A stretch of 64,000 nucleotides of DNA from CAYMSO01 sp964393185 (GTDB lineage Bacteria > Patescibacteriota > Dojkabacteria > J137). The notes beneath the pieces were generated by a model that worked only from the letters and a program-made list of their open reading frames with translations, did no database searches and had not been told where the DNA came from. Shown here piece after piece: positions 53,132-61,668 of this stretch. A program made the position numbers and the translations under genes. The stretch covers positions 1 through 64,000 of the forward strand of contig CAYMSO010000004.1 in the NCBI GenBank assembly GCA_964393185.1. Direction: 5' to 3'. The stretch's first letter is position 1. Each line of letters starts with the position of its first letter.

Positions 53132-53785
53132 ATGAATAGTAGTCAAGTGGTTTTAAATCGACAAATAGCCAAAGCTGTTAATCTAATTCAAAGATCTAAA
53201 AATCTTGAAGGTGTCGTTTTATCTTTTTTCTTCGTTTTTGTGCCAGCAATACTCTACTTTTCAGTGCAGGAATACATAAATACAAGTACTGATATACCGC
53301 AGGTCAAATCAGCAAATACAGATAATTATTTCCAGAGTCCAACCTTAAAGCTTTATGTATCTGGTATAGATTCACAAGCCTACTATGTAGAAAGAGTAAT
53401 TGATGGAGACACAATAGAAGTTTCTAAGGATGGCGCGGTAGAAAAAGTACGTATGATAGGTATAGATACTCCAGAACTGGATCATCCAGACAACAAAGTT
53501 AAGTGTTTTGCCAACAAAGCAAAAAATTACTCCAGTAGTAAATTAACTAACCAAAGTGTATTTTTAATAGGGGATTCAACACAGGCTGAAAAAGATAGGT
53601 ACGGAAGGCTACTTAGATATGTTGTGCTTAAAGACGGAGAAGTTGTCAATTTTGAACTCATTAAAGCTGGATATGCTTACGAGTACACATACAATACTCC
53701 TTATCAATACACAGATGAATTTAAAGGTGCTATGCAATTTGCTCAAGAAAATAATCTAGGCCTATGGTCTAATATTTGCCAATAA
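53132..53785 (+). CDS. Thermonuclease-like (SNase) protein with membrane anchor
   Basis: 217 residues. A single hydrophobic segment (about 29-46) would anchor or export the protein. The SNase barrel follows: VIDGDTIEV, MIGIDTPE (metal and catalytic Arg/Asp/Glu region), then the DRYGRLLRYVV motif and the GYAYEYTYN helix. The catalytic Arg of the first motif (VRMIGIDTPEL) and the second Arg (DRYGR) are present. It probably cuts extracellular DNA or RNA for nucleotide uptake, a useful trait for an organism with few biosynthetic genes (inference). Confidence 0.9.
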   Translation: MNSSQVVLNRQIAKAVNLIQRSKNLEGVVLSFFFVFVPAILYFSVQEYINTSTDIPQVKSANTDNYFQSPTLKLYVSGIDSQAYYVERVIDGDTIEVSKDGAVEKVRMIGIDTPELDHPDNKVKCFANKAKNYSSSKLTNQSVFLIGDSTQAEKDRYGRLLRYVVLKDGEVVNFELIKAGYAYEYTYNTPYQYTDEFKGAMQFAQENNLGLWSNICQ

Positions 53786-53885
53786 TAATCTACACCTCTT
53801 CTTCAATTTTTCAATCCTATATCTATAACGCTTTAAAAGTTCTAGAATATTTGTAACTATTTCTTTCAAATTAATACTTATACCT

Positions 53886-55973
53886 ATGGAAACAAATAAT
53901 CAAATGACGCAAATCTACAAAAATTATTTAAATGATATCTATAGGTATTCGCTATATCGACTGGGCAACAAATCTGATGCGGAAGATATTACTAGTGAGA
54001 CTTTTACTAGATTTTTCGAAAAAGCTTTTTCGAATCATATAGAAAACGAAAAGCTTTATTTATTAGGTATATGCAGAAACTTAATAAACGAAAAATTTAA
54101 ATTATCTTATACTTCTACTCCACTATCAGAAATGCAAAACAAGGATGAAGCAGATTATATAGAAGAAGATTTTGAAGATTTAGAAACTGATGTTGAAAAG
54201 CAAATACTAAAAGAAGAATCATTAAATATAATCAAGGACGAACTAAACAAATTGGACGATGAATCCAAAGAAGTTATTACTTTAAAAATATGGGAAGAGT
54301 TAACCTTTGGCGAAATAGGAAAACTATTACAGCAAAATGAAAGTGCTATAAAACTAAGATTTTACAGGGGACTTGAAAAGATTAAAGTAGGATTAGGAGA
54401 AAGAAAAGATTCCAAATACTTATACTCAGTTTCTTTACCTGCAATAGCAACCAGTATTGCAGTAATATCTAAGTCTTCTGTTTTTAGCCTGAGCTCTGAT
54501 GCGATCGCAAAACTTGCAGGAGCTTTAGCTTCTAAATTAATTATTAGTAAAAATATTATGGAAACATCAGCACCAGTAGCTGCTTCTGGAGGAATTCTTT
54601 CTTCTGCAGCAGCCAAAGTTGGATTAGGTGTTACAACTGTTGCAGTTATAGCTACAGGAACAATCGGAATAGTTAGCTATAACTCTACAGATAACAAAAA
54701 AGACGAAGATTCAAGTAAATTTATTGATGACTCGTCCAATATAGATAACGATATCTCTTTAGCTGTGGATACACAAAAGTGGTCAAGTTATACAGTTACG
54801 AGAAATATTGCCGATATCGAAAGAAAAATTACTATTAACTACCCAAGCGACTGGGAACTAAAAGAGTCCGGAGATAATTCTTACTCGGTGCTAAGTCCTA
54901 GTGGTTCTGCTTTTGGATACGATATTGGCGAGAGTAAACAATATAATTGTGAAGAAAATCAAGCAAAAGAAATAATTGGGAAAAATAACACTTATAAACG
55001 ATTTTACAACGATCAAGATCATCCAAGTACTAATTGGTACGTTTGCGAATTCGATGCATCAACACAGAGCTACTATTACAACACAAATAATCAGTTTACC
55101 TATTTAGCAAAATCTGATGCAGATTTGTTAATACTAGACGAAATACTAAAAAATGTAGTAACTACCGAAACTGAAATAACGCAAGAGATGGCTTATTTTA
55201 AAAGTAGTCGATACGATGTGGAATTTTATTATCCAAAAAGTTTTGGAGATGTAATAGTAAGCTACCATCCTCAATACTTTAACCTGGAAGGGATCAGCTT
55301 TACGAATACTAAGTTTAGATTTTCTTATCCAAGAGTAGAAGGAGGCACAGGAATACCTTTGGAAACATCTGAGGTTCAGAGTATGGATGGTAAGACTTTT
55401 CTTATTAATGTTTTTGAGCAGGGTGTAAATAAAGATAAGCGAGGTATCTTGGCTTATTCAGAACCTCACTACTCGGAACTCCAATTTCTTTCTCAAGGAT
55501 TATTGCCCGAAGAGGTAGAAGCAGTAAGGGATCAGATAGAAATACTCATTTCGAACCTTAGATTTGGCAATTTAATTGGAAGATTTGTTTCTACCGGTAA
55601 AGCTTCCTTTGTTTTGCCACAAGGTTGGGAGATATCAAAAGATAGTACTAATCCGAATGCGGCACTAAAAATTGAGAGTGCAGACAAAAATAATTATGTG
55701 TTGTTTCTAGATGTTTTCCCATCAAGAGGTTCAGTTCCTTACGGCGAATTTTTTAATAAAGATATAAAAATTAATGATCAAGTAATTGCATGTGAACATG
55801 AAAGAACCCCGCAAGGAAGAATTTATTCAAAAATAATTTTCAATAATGAGTTGGTAATAATTGGTGGTTTTGGAGATGACAATGTATTTAATACAGATTT
55901 TATGAATTTGTTAGAGAGTATTGCCTATAAAGGTAGCGAGCAATTTATAGGTAGCTGTGCGGTTAGGCCGTAA
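53886..55973 (+). CDS. ECF-type sigma factor fused to membrane helix and outer domain
   Basis: 695 residues. Residues 8-75 are sigma region 2 (YRYSLYRLGNKSDAEDITSE) and residues 118-168 are region 4 with helix-turn-helix (LTFGEIGKLLQQNESAIKLR). A hydrophobic, Ala-rich stretch (181-240) and a membrane helix at about 245-265 follow. The remaining 430 residues must lie outside and show three repeated beta-rich parts, each with a YPxxW/F or LPQGW motif (near 315, 445 and 575). No separate anti-sigma gene is adjacent. A membrane-bound sigma factor with a built-in sensor is the simplest reading. Confidence 0.85.
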   Translation: METNNQMTQIYKNYLNDIYRYSLYRLGNKSDAEDITSETFTRFFEKAFSNHIENEKLYLLGICRNLINEKFKLSYTSTPLSEMQNKDEADYIEEDFEDLETDVEKQILKEESLNIIKDELNKLDDESKEVITLKIWEELTFGEIGKLLQQNESAIKLRFYRGLEKIKVGLGERKDSKYLYSVSLPAIATSIAVISKSSVFSLSSDAIAKLAGALASKLIISKNIMETSAPVAASGGILSSAAAKVGLGVTTVAVIATGTIGIVSYNSTDNKKDEDSSKFIDDSSNIDNDISLAVDTQKWSSYTVTRNIADIERKITINYPSDWELKESGDNSYSVLSPSGSAFGYDIGESKQYNCEENQAKEIIGKNNTYKRFYNDQDHPSTNWYVCEFDASTQSYYYNTNNQFTYLAKSDADLLILDEILKNVVTTETEITQEMAYFKSSRYDVEFYYPKSFGDVIVSYHPQYFNLEGISFTNTKFRFSYPRVEGGTGIPLETSEVQSMDGKTFLINVFEQGVNKDKRGILAYSEPHYSELQFLSQGLLPEEVEAVRDQIEILISNLRFGNLIGRFVSTGKASFVLPQGWEISKDSTNPNAALKIESADKNNYVLFLDVFPSRGSVPYGEFFNKDIKINDQVIACEHERTPQGRIYSKIIFNNELVIIGGFGDDNVFNTDFMNLLESIAYKGSEQFIGSCAVRP

Positions 55974-55981
55974 GTAACTCC

Positions 55982-56010
55982 AAGGGCCAGGTTCTTCGAA
56001 CCTGGCCCTT
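55982..56010. terminator. 13-bp hairpin between convergent genes
   Basis: AAGGGCCAGGTTC and GAACCTGGCCCTT pair perfectly around TTC. It lies between the convergent sigma-fusion and argS genes and probably ends both transcripts, though neither side has a clear U-run. Confidence 0.6.
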
Positions 56011-56032
56011 CTGCAACATTAAACAATCAAAA

Positions 56033-57829
56033 CTACATTTTTTCTACAGTTTCTATACCCAAAAGTTTCAATCCATTTCTTAAGACTTGTGCAGTTGCTA
56101 AAGTTAATGCTAATCTAGCCTGTTTATCTTCGGTTCTCTCAGCGTTTAATATCTTTAAGGAATTGTAGAAATTATTAAAGATTTGAGCCAAATCATAGAG
56201 ATAATTTGCAATTACATGTGGCATGTAATCTTTTTGTGCATTCTCAATTGCTTCGCCAAAAAGGCTTAACTTCTTTAAGATATCTATTTCTTTTTCATCC
56301 GTTAAAACATTTGTTAGTTCTTTAACATCAATTTTCTCTACATCTATATCAGCTTTACGAAGTACAGATTTTGCACGTGCATAGGTATAGAGTAAATACG
56401 GACCTGAATCACCGTCAAAAGAAATTGAACTATTTAAATCAAAAACCATATCTTGAAGTCTATTGCTTCGAAGTAAGCTATATTTGATTGCTGCAATCGC
56501 TACCTTTTCCAAAACCTCTTCTTTTTCTATATTACTTAGTTCAGGGTTTTTTACATAACTTGCTAACGTCTGTTTCGCATCATCAATTAATTTATTTACA
56601 TAAATCTGCGTCCCTTTTCTTGACGACATCTTCTCTGCCTTACCTTCTTTTGTTTTTATCAAAATAAAGCCATACGGTATATGATGGAAATCTTCATACT
56701 TACCAAAGCCTAGCTGACTACATACTGCAAACATTTGTTTCATTGCTAATGACTGTTCCGGACCAATAACCCAAATCATTTCATCAGGATTGAATTCTTT
56801 TTTCTTTAGAGAGGTTAACTCTAGATCCTGTGTTATGTATAAAGACGTTCCATCGTTCTTAATTACAATAGTGTCTGGTAATTTAAATTTTTTCAAGTCT
56901 GTCAGCACTGCACCATCTTCAAGTTTTTGAAGAATACCCTCTTTGAGTCCTCGCTCTACATGTGCTTTTCCTTTCTTATAGATATCGCTCTCATGCCAGA
57001 TCTTATCAAACTTCCATCCTTGAATTCTTTTCATACTCTGTTTATATCCATCCCAAACCCATTTCTGAGTTAACTTCCAAAGCTCCCAATTTTTTTCATC
57101 TTCTGCCTCCCAGTCTAAAACAAGTTGGCGAATTTGTTTTTCAACTTCGCTATCGTTTTCTAAATCCATTGAGCCTTTTGTATATAATTCATCAACGAAT
57201 AGACCAGGATCTACATTCTTTTCTTCAGGTGTTAACCATTCTGATTTATTTTCAAACCAATAATCTAAGTCTATAGGTAATGATTCACTTTTTCGAGCAT
57301 ACTTTAAATAGCCATACATTAATTTTGCAACTGCAATTCCTCTATTATTATCAATACAATCTCTAAAAACTTTTGCGCCATTTGCTTCATAAATATAGGA
57401 TATCGCTAATCCAGTAACATTGTTTTTTAAATGGCCTAAATGAAAAGCCTTTGTAGGATTTGGCGAAGTATGCTCAATTAATACTGTTTTATTTTTTAGA
57501 TTATTATTTTTACCAAAAGTCTCTTTCTGATTTATTACTTGATCAAGTACATACTTATAATTTGATTTTGCAATCTTAAAATTAATAAAACCAGGACCAG
57601 CTATTTCTATGCTTTCAACTGTTTCTAATCCTTCTAATTCTCTTTTCAAGTTATTTGCAATTTCAACAGGCGATTTTTCAAGTTCCTTTGCTATGCTCAT
57701 TGCAACATTTGTCGAGTAGTCACCATGCTTTTTTATTTTAGGCACTGCAATCACGGGATCAGTATCAATGCTATATAATTTGAATAACGCTTCTTTAATA
57801 CTATTTCTCAAAATTTCTTTCGTATTCAT
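56033..57829 (-). CDS. argS: Arginyl-tRNA synthetase
   Basis: Charges tRNA-Arg; class Ia enzyme of 598 residues. The N-terminal additional domain (residues 1-110) binds the tRNA D-loop. The HIGH motif appears as FHLGHLKNN (near 133), KMSKS as KMSSRKGTQ (near 400), and the C-terminal DALR anticodon domain ends in LLGIETVEKM. The start ATG is 11 nt after the terminator U-run of a T-box leader, so expression is controlled by uncharged tRNA. Confidence 0.97.
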   Translation of the reverse strand: MNTKEILRNSIKEALFKLYSIDTDPVIAVPKIKKHGDYSTNVAMSIAKELEKSPVEIANNLKRELEGLETVESIEIAGPGFINFKIAKSNYKYVLDQVINQKETFGKNNNLKNKTVLIEHTSPNPTKAFHLGHLKNNVTGLAISYIYEANGAKVFRDCIDNNRGIAVAKLMYGYLKYARKSESLPIDLDYWFENKSEWLTPEEKNVDPGLFVDELYTKGSMDLENDSEVEKQIRQLVLDWEAEDEKNWELWKLTQKWVWDGYKQSMKRIQGWKFDKIWHESDIYKKGKAHVERGLKEGILQKLEDGAVLTDLKKFKLPDTIVIKNDGTSLYITQDLELTSLKKKEFNPDEMIWVIGPEQSLAMKQMFAVCSQLGFGKYEDFHHIPYGFILIKTKEGKAEKMSSRKGTQIYVNKLIDDAKQTLASYVKNPELSNIEKEEVLEKVAIAAIKYSLLRSNRLQDMVFDLNSSISFDGDSGPYLLYTYARAKSVLRKADIDVEKIDVKELTNVLTDEKEIDILKKLSLFGEAIENAQKDYMPHVIANYLYDLAQIFNNFYNSLKILNAERTEDKQARLALTLATAQVLRNGLKLLGIETVEKM

Positions 57830-57840
57830 AAAACTATTTT

Positions 57841-57898
57841 AAAAAATTAAAAAGCCCTCATCTCTACAAGTAAATTATACTAGTAGGGACGAAGGCTT
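57841..57898 (-). terminator. Regulated terminator of the argS T-box
   Basis: On the minus strand a 16-bp stem (AAGCCTTCGTCCCTAC with GTAGAGATGAGGGCTT, a few G-U pairs) is followed by TTTTTAATTTTTT. It is mutually exclusive with the antiterminator just upstream. Confidence 0.92.
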
Positions 57899-58120
57899 TA
57901 AAGCTTTCGTGGTACCACCCATTTTTATTCTCTTGGTTATTTTTTACTTGGTTACCAACCAAAAAGCCTAATTGATCAAATCTTTTTTCGGCTACAGCCT
58001 ATCTATTTTAGAACGGAGCTCTTTTTGCAATTTGCTTTCTGCAAAGCTTGCAGCTGTCTTTGCTTGCTAGTTAGGTTTACAAATTACTACTCTTCTCTTT
58101 TTCGACTGGTTATTTACTTA
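57841..58120 (-). promoter_or_regulatory. T-box riboswitch leader of argS
   Basis: The T-box core GGGTGGTACCACG (57920-57908, minus strand) can form the antiterminator with CTTCGTCCC downstream; its TGGTACCA bulge carries the TGGN that pairs with the tRNA end. A stem I with AATTTG/CAAATT arms has AGTAGT on one side and AAAAAGAG on the other. The AGA at 58022-58020, followed by G, is the likely arginine specifier. The leader is about 280 nt and fills the argS-58193 gap. Confidence 0.92.
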
Positions 58121-58125
58121 GCGTG

Positions 58126-58155
58126 ATTATAAAGAAATTAGTCGCTTAAAGTCAA
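58126..58155 (-). promoter_or_regulatory. Promoter of the argS T-box transcript
   Basis: TTGACT (58155-58150) and TATAAT (58131-58126) on the minus strand are 18 bp apart, close to consensus. Confidence 0.75.
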
Positions 58156-58192
58156 TTTTATGATAAAATTTCTGTCATTATAAGTTGAAAAC

Positions 58193-58732
58193 ATGATTGA
58201 AGAATTCAAAGATCCACCAACGCCTGATGATGATTGCAAAGCTTACGAGCCTGATCCCTCCAACCCATTCGATCGATTTTTACTAGAACTTACTAGATCT
58301 GAACGTCAAACTGTTTATACAGATAAGCTTGAGCTTATGGAGGATTTCAACGATTTTATAAATTATTTAAAAGCAAGCATAACTAAACTACATCTAGCTG
58401 CGGGTACAAAAATATTTATATCGCCTCCTTCTATAGATCCACTAGACTGGAACGCAGTAGTAAAACAAGTAAAATTAAAATTTGAGGGTAACTTCAGTAT
58501 TCTAGAAGGCTGGAGAGAATACGTTGTAGAATACTCTTCCAATACCGAAACTTGTTTTACACTTAAGCTTGGAATTCAAAGCAAGCATGAAGAAGAAATT
58601 GAAGGATTACTGTTTTCAGTCGAAAGAATTGCTGATCGGTTTAAGACCACTCATCAACGCCTACCTATTCAATTTATAAATCAAGACTCAGAAGTTCTGC
58701 AACAGTTCATACAAATCACGTTTAGACTGTGA
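58193..58732 (+). CDS. Hypothetical protein
   Basis: 179 residues, acidic, soluble; no family recognised. The first 35 residues are Pro/Asp-rich and probably disordered (FKDPPTPDDDCKAYEPDPS). The rest has alternating strands and helices (GWREYVVEYSSNTETCFTLK). It is divergent from argS and convergent with murE. Confidence 0.65.
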   Translation: MIEEFKDPPTPDDDCKAYEPDPSNPFDRFLLELTRSERQTVYTDKLELMEDFNDFINYLKASITKLHLAAGTKIFISPPSIDPLDWNAVVKQVKLKFEGNFSILEGWREYVVEYSSNTETCFTLKLGIQSKHEEEIEGLLFSVERIADRFKTTHQRLPIQFINQDSEVLQQFIQITFRL

Positions 58733-58747
58733 GTTATATCTAGTTTT

Positions 58748-60124
58748 CTATTTATTACTCAAAACTTCTTCTTTGGTTCTTTCGAGAGCCCTTTCAACAG
58801 CCTCCTGATCAGTAAATGGATACTCTGTTGTGCCAAAGCAAAGACTTTCTTCGTGTCCCTTGCCCTCTGTTATAACAACATCTCCTGGTTTTGCAATTCT
58901 AATGGCAAATTCAATAGCATCGTATCTACTATTTATGCTTTCTTCATCAAATACAAAAACTGTTTTTTTGTTAATTTTTTCCTCACCTTTAGCTAATTTC
59001 TGCATAAATAGTTTGTATTCTTCTGTGTTATTAAACCTCTCTACTAAATTAGCTTCTCCAAGCTTGGTACCTTGAATGATCTGGTAATTTATATCTGCTA
59101 ATTTTTCTATTCTTGGATCTTCTGCTGTAATCACAGTAATATCGGCAAGTTTGGCTGATTGCTCCCCCATAGTGTATCTTTTCTCTACATCTCTTAGACC
59201 TGCAGAGCCAAATACACAAATTAGATTTCCATTTTGGCTTACCAACTTTCTTACCGATGTTAGTGACTTAACTAACGAATCTGTATTGTGCGCAAAATCA
59301 ACAATCACCAAAAAAGGTTCTTTCTGCATTATTTGCATTCTTCCTACTAGTGACTTAAATTCGGCTAGTGCCTTTGCCGATTGAGAAAACGTAATATCTA
59401 GCAGATGAGCTATATTTATTGCAGCCAATGCATTCTCTATATTGTAAGCACCCAAAATTGGCATAAAGAAATTTTGACCAGATAGTGTGAATGCAAGGCC
59501 ATCCTTAGACTCCCCTATTCCCTGAAGCTCGTTATATGAATAAGATATTATTTCTGTGTTAGTATTATTTTTTACATAATCCGTAACAAATTGATACATT
59601 TTTTTATCATCTCTATTTAATATAAGTTTTCCACCCTTTTTTATTTTTTTTGCAATGCTAGATTTTGCCAAAGCGTAGTTTTCCCAAGTTCTATGCCAAT
59701 CAAGATGATCAGACTTTATATTGGTAATAATTGCATGATCCAATTTTAAAAATCCCAATCTACCTTGAGCTAAAGCGTGTGAAGAGCATTCCACTACAAC
59801 ATATTCGACCCCATTACTAACCATAAATTTTAGGTATTTCTGAAAATCCACTGGATCTGGTGTTGTAACATGGAAGCCAGTATCTAATTTTTCGTCTCCA
59901 GCAATCACTCCGACTGTAGAAATAAGGCCTACCTTTACTCCAGATTCTTTTAGAATATGATAAATCATGAATGTTGTGGTGGATTTTCCAGATGTACCAG
60001 TTACGCCGATTAATTTAAGTTTTCTTGAAGGCAATCCATTAGACACAGATGCATACAATGCCTGCAGCAAATGAAACCATTTTTTAATTAGTTCTGGAGT
60101 ATTATTTTTTATTAGAGTTTTCAT
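58748..60124 (-). CDS. murE: MurE-like UDP-N-acetylmuramyl-tripeptide synthetase
   Basis: Adds the third residue to UDP-MurNAc-dipeptide. The 458-residue protein has the Mur P-loop GVTGTSGKSTTT (near 43), HVTTPDPVDFQK, the ECSSHALAQGRL motif, SDHLDWH and the C-terminal DVVITEGKGHEES motif. The N-terminal UDP-binding domain of classical MurE is missing or very short (42 residues before the P-loop). The amino acid selection motif DNPR reads EDPR (TAEDPRIEK), so the third residue (diaminopimelate or lysine) is uncertain. Its start overlaps adk by 23 nt. Confidence 0.88.
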   Translation of the reverse strand: MKTLIKNNTPELIKKWFHLLQALYASVSNGLPSRKLKLIGVTGTSGKSTTTFMIYHILKESGVKVGLISTVGVIAGDEKLDTGFHVTTPDPVDFQKYLKFMVSNGVEYVVVECSSHALAQGRLGFLKLDHAIITNIKSDHLDWHRTWENYALAKSSIAKKIKKGGKLILNRDDKKMYQFVTDYVKNNTNTEIISYSYNELQGIGESKDGLAFTLSGQNFFMPILGAYNIENALAAINIAHLLDITFSQSAKALAEFKSLVGRMQIMQKEPFLVIVDFAHNTDSLVKSLTSVRKLVSQNGNLICVFGSAGLRDVEKRYTMGEQSAKLADITVITAEDPRIEKLADINYQIIQGTKLGEANLVERFNNTEEYKLFMQKLAKGEEKINKKTVFVFDEESINSRYDAIEFAIRIAKPGDVVITEGKGHEESLCFGTTEYPFTDQEAVERALERTKEEVLSNK

Positions 60125-60764
60125 TATTAGAAAATAAGATCTTAATAATCTCTGTATGTATATCTTTAATACTTTTAGATGCGTCTATTTCTATCAATAT
60201 TCCTCTCTTCTTATATTCTGCCACAATATCATCATTGTTTGAATGAAATTCTTTTAACCTTAGCTTAATAGCTTCAGGAGTATCATCCTCTCGCACCTTT
60301 AGATTTGCACCACAAATATTGCAAGTATTTTCCACTATTGGAGGGTTGTAAATCAGATGGTAATTACTGCCGCATACAGGACAATACAACCTGCCTCCCA
60401 TACGTCTAATAGCTTCATCATCCGATAAAACAAAATTTACTACAAGATCCATTTTTTTGTTAATTTTGGCTAAAGCTTGGTCCATCAAGCTAATTTGTGA
60501 ACGCCTACGAACACCTCCAGAAAAAATAATGTGTTGGCTTGTATTGTACTTTAAATACACTTCTAATAATCCGTAGACCAAATTATCATTAGAAAACCCT
60601 TCTTGCATATATTTTCTAATCATTTCTTGGATTTTATTTTTTCCATCAGATATATCTCGAAGAAGTTCCCCTGTAGCGATCAAATCATAGCCATATTTAT
60701 TCTGAAGAAGGCTGGCCTGTGTATCTTTACCACTTGCAGATGGTCCAATAAAAAGAATTACCAT
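60102..60764 (-). CDS. adk: Adenylate kinase-like nucleoside monophosphate kinase
   Basis: Interconverts ATP, AMP and ADP. The 220-residue protein has the P-loop variant GPSASGKDTQ (usual GxPGxGKGTQ), the ATGELLRDIS AMP-site helix, and a zinc LID with two Cys pairs (CPVCGSNYH and CNICGANL), and the REDDTPEAIKLRL motif. The conserved DGFPR of Adk is replaced by SGGVRRR, so AMP binding may be altered. It overlaps murE by 23 nt and follows the rhomboid gene by 2 nt. Confidence 0.85.
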   Translation of the reverse strand: MVILFIGPSASGKDTQASLLQNKYGYDLIATGELLRDISDGKNKIQEMIRKYMQEGFSNDNLVYGLLEVYLKYNTSQHIIFSGGVRRRSQISLMDQALAKINKKMDLVVNFVLSDDEAIRRMGGRLYCPVCGSNYHLIYNPPIVENTCNICGANLKVREDDTPEAIKLRLKEFHSNNDDIVAEYKKRGILIEIDASKSIKDIHTEIIKILFSNNENSNKK

Positions 60765-60766
60765 AA

Positions 60767-61504
60767 CTAATCAGCTAAAAAAATTATATTAATAAAATTG
60801 CCAACAAAAAGTAATGCGCTTATCAACGAAACAAGAATACTAAATTGGTACAGTAAAGTGAATAAATTATTTCTAATATTATGATAATTATGCAATTCGG
60901 GCCTAATTACAAATTTGCCTAACAGAAAACCAACAAAAAACCCGCCAAAGTGAGCCATAAAATTAATATTAGGAAGAAAACTTATAAACACAGCTACCAG
61001 CATTGTTGGGTACAAAGACTTAATATCTACAGGTAAATCTGCTCCAAATCGATTGTTGCCCATAGCTCCAGCCACCAACAACCCAAGTAATGCAAATATA
61101 GCCCCAGATGCTCCAAGCGTTACAATATTCTCGTTTAGAATACTCGAGTACATGTAAGAGAAAACACCTGCAGAAATCCCGCCCAAAATATATGTGACAA
61201 AAAGCTTGCGACTTCCGTAAAAATAATCAATGATAGTTCCTAAAGAGTATAGTGCATATATATTAAACAAAAAATGTATTGGATCAAAATGTACAAAGTT
61301 AAATGTAAGAATTAACCAAAATTGACCTCTTTCGATAAGATATGTACTCAAAACACCCATCATGGATAAGAACTCCTGATCAAATCTTTCAAATTCTCCT
61401 GTTAAACCTTGAAACAATAAAGCCAGTATAAACAAAACTGTATTTAAAGCAAGAATAACACCAAGTGCGTTTAGTTTTAGACCGCGATTATAGTATGTGT
61501 TCAT
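60767..61504 (-). CDS. Rhomboid-family intramembrane serine protease
   Basis: 245 residues with six membrane helices. Catalytic Ser133 is in GASGAIFALLG and His185 is in MAHFGGFFVGF. The HFLFNIYALYSLG motif (helix 2 with Asn) is present. Rhomboids cut single-pass membrane proteins inside the bilayer. A TATAAT box 7 nt before the ATG implies a leaderless transcript that continues into adk and murE. Confidence 0.92.
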   Translation of the reverse strand: MNTYYNRGLKLNALGVILALNTVLFILALLFQGLTGEFERFDQEFLSMMGVLSTYLIERGQFWLILTFNFVHFDPIHFLFNIYALYSLGTIIDYFYGSRKLFVTYILGGISAGVFSYMYSSILNENIVTLGASGAIFALLGLLVAGAMGNNRFGADLPVDIKSLYPTMLVAVFISFLPNINFMAHFGGFFVGFLLGKFVIRPELHNYHNIRNNLFTLLYQFSILVSLISALLFVGNFINIIFLAD

Positions 61505-61511
61505 AATTTTG

Positions 61512-61517
61512 ATTATA
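61512..61517 (-). promoter_or_regulatory. -10 box of a leaderless promoter (TATAAT)
   Basis: On the minus strand TATAAT is followed by 7 nt and the ATG of the rhomboid gene at 61504. Confidence 0.6.
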
Positions 61518-61668
61518 CTATAACTCAGAACTATGTGAAGACACTATTTAGGCTAGCTCTTAAAGTCACAAGTATTCAACTAGCAGTCTTAAATGTAAAG
61601 GTAGAAAATTAGAACTTTAGCCAATGTCTGATAACCCTTAGGTCTAGTAATTAGACACTTACACGCTA

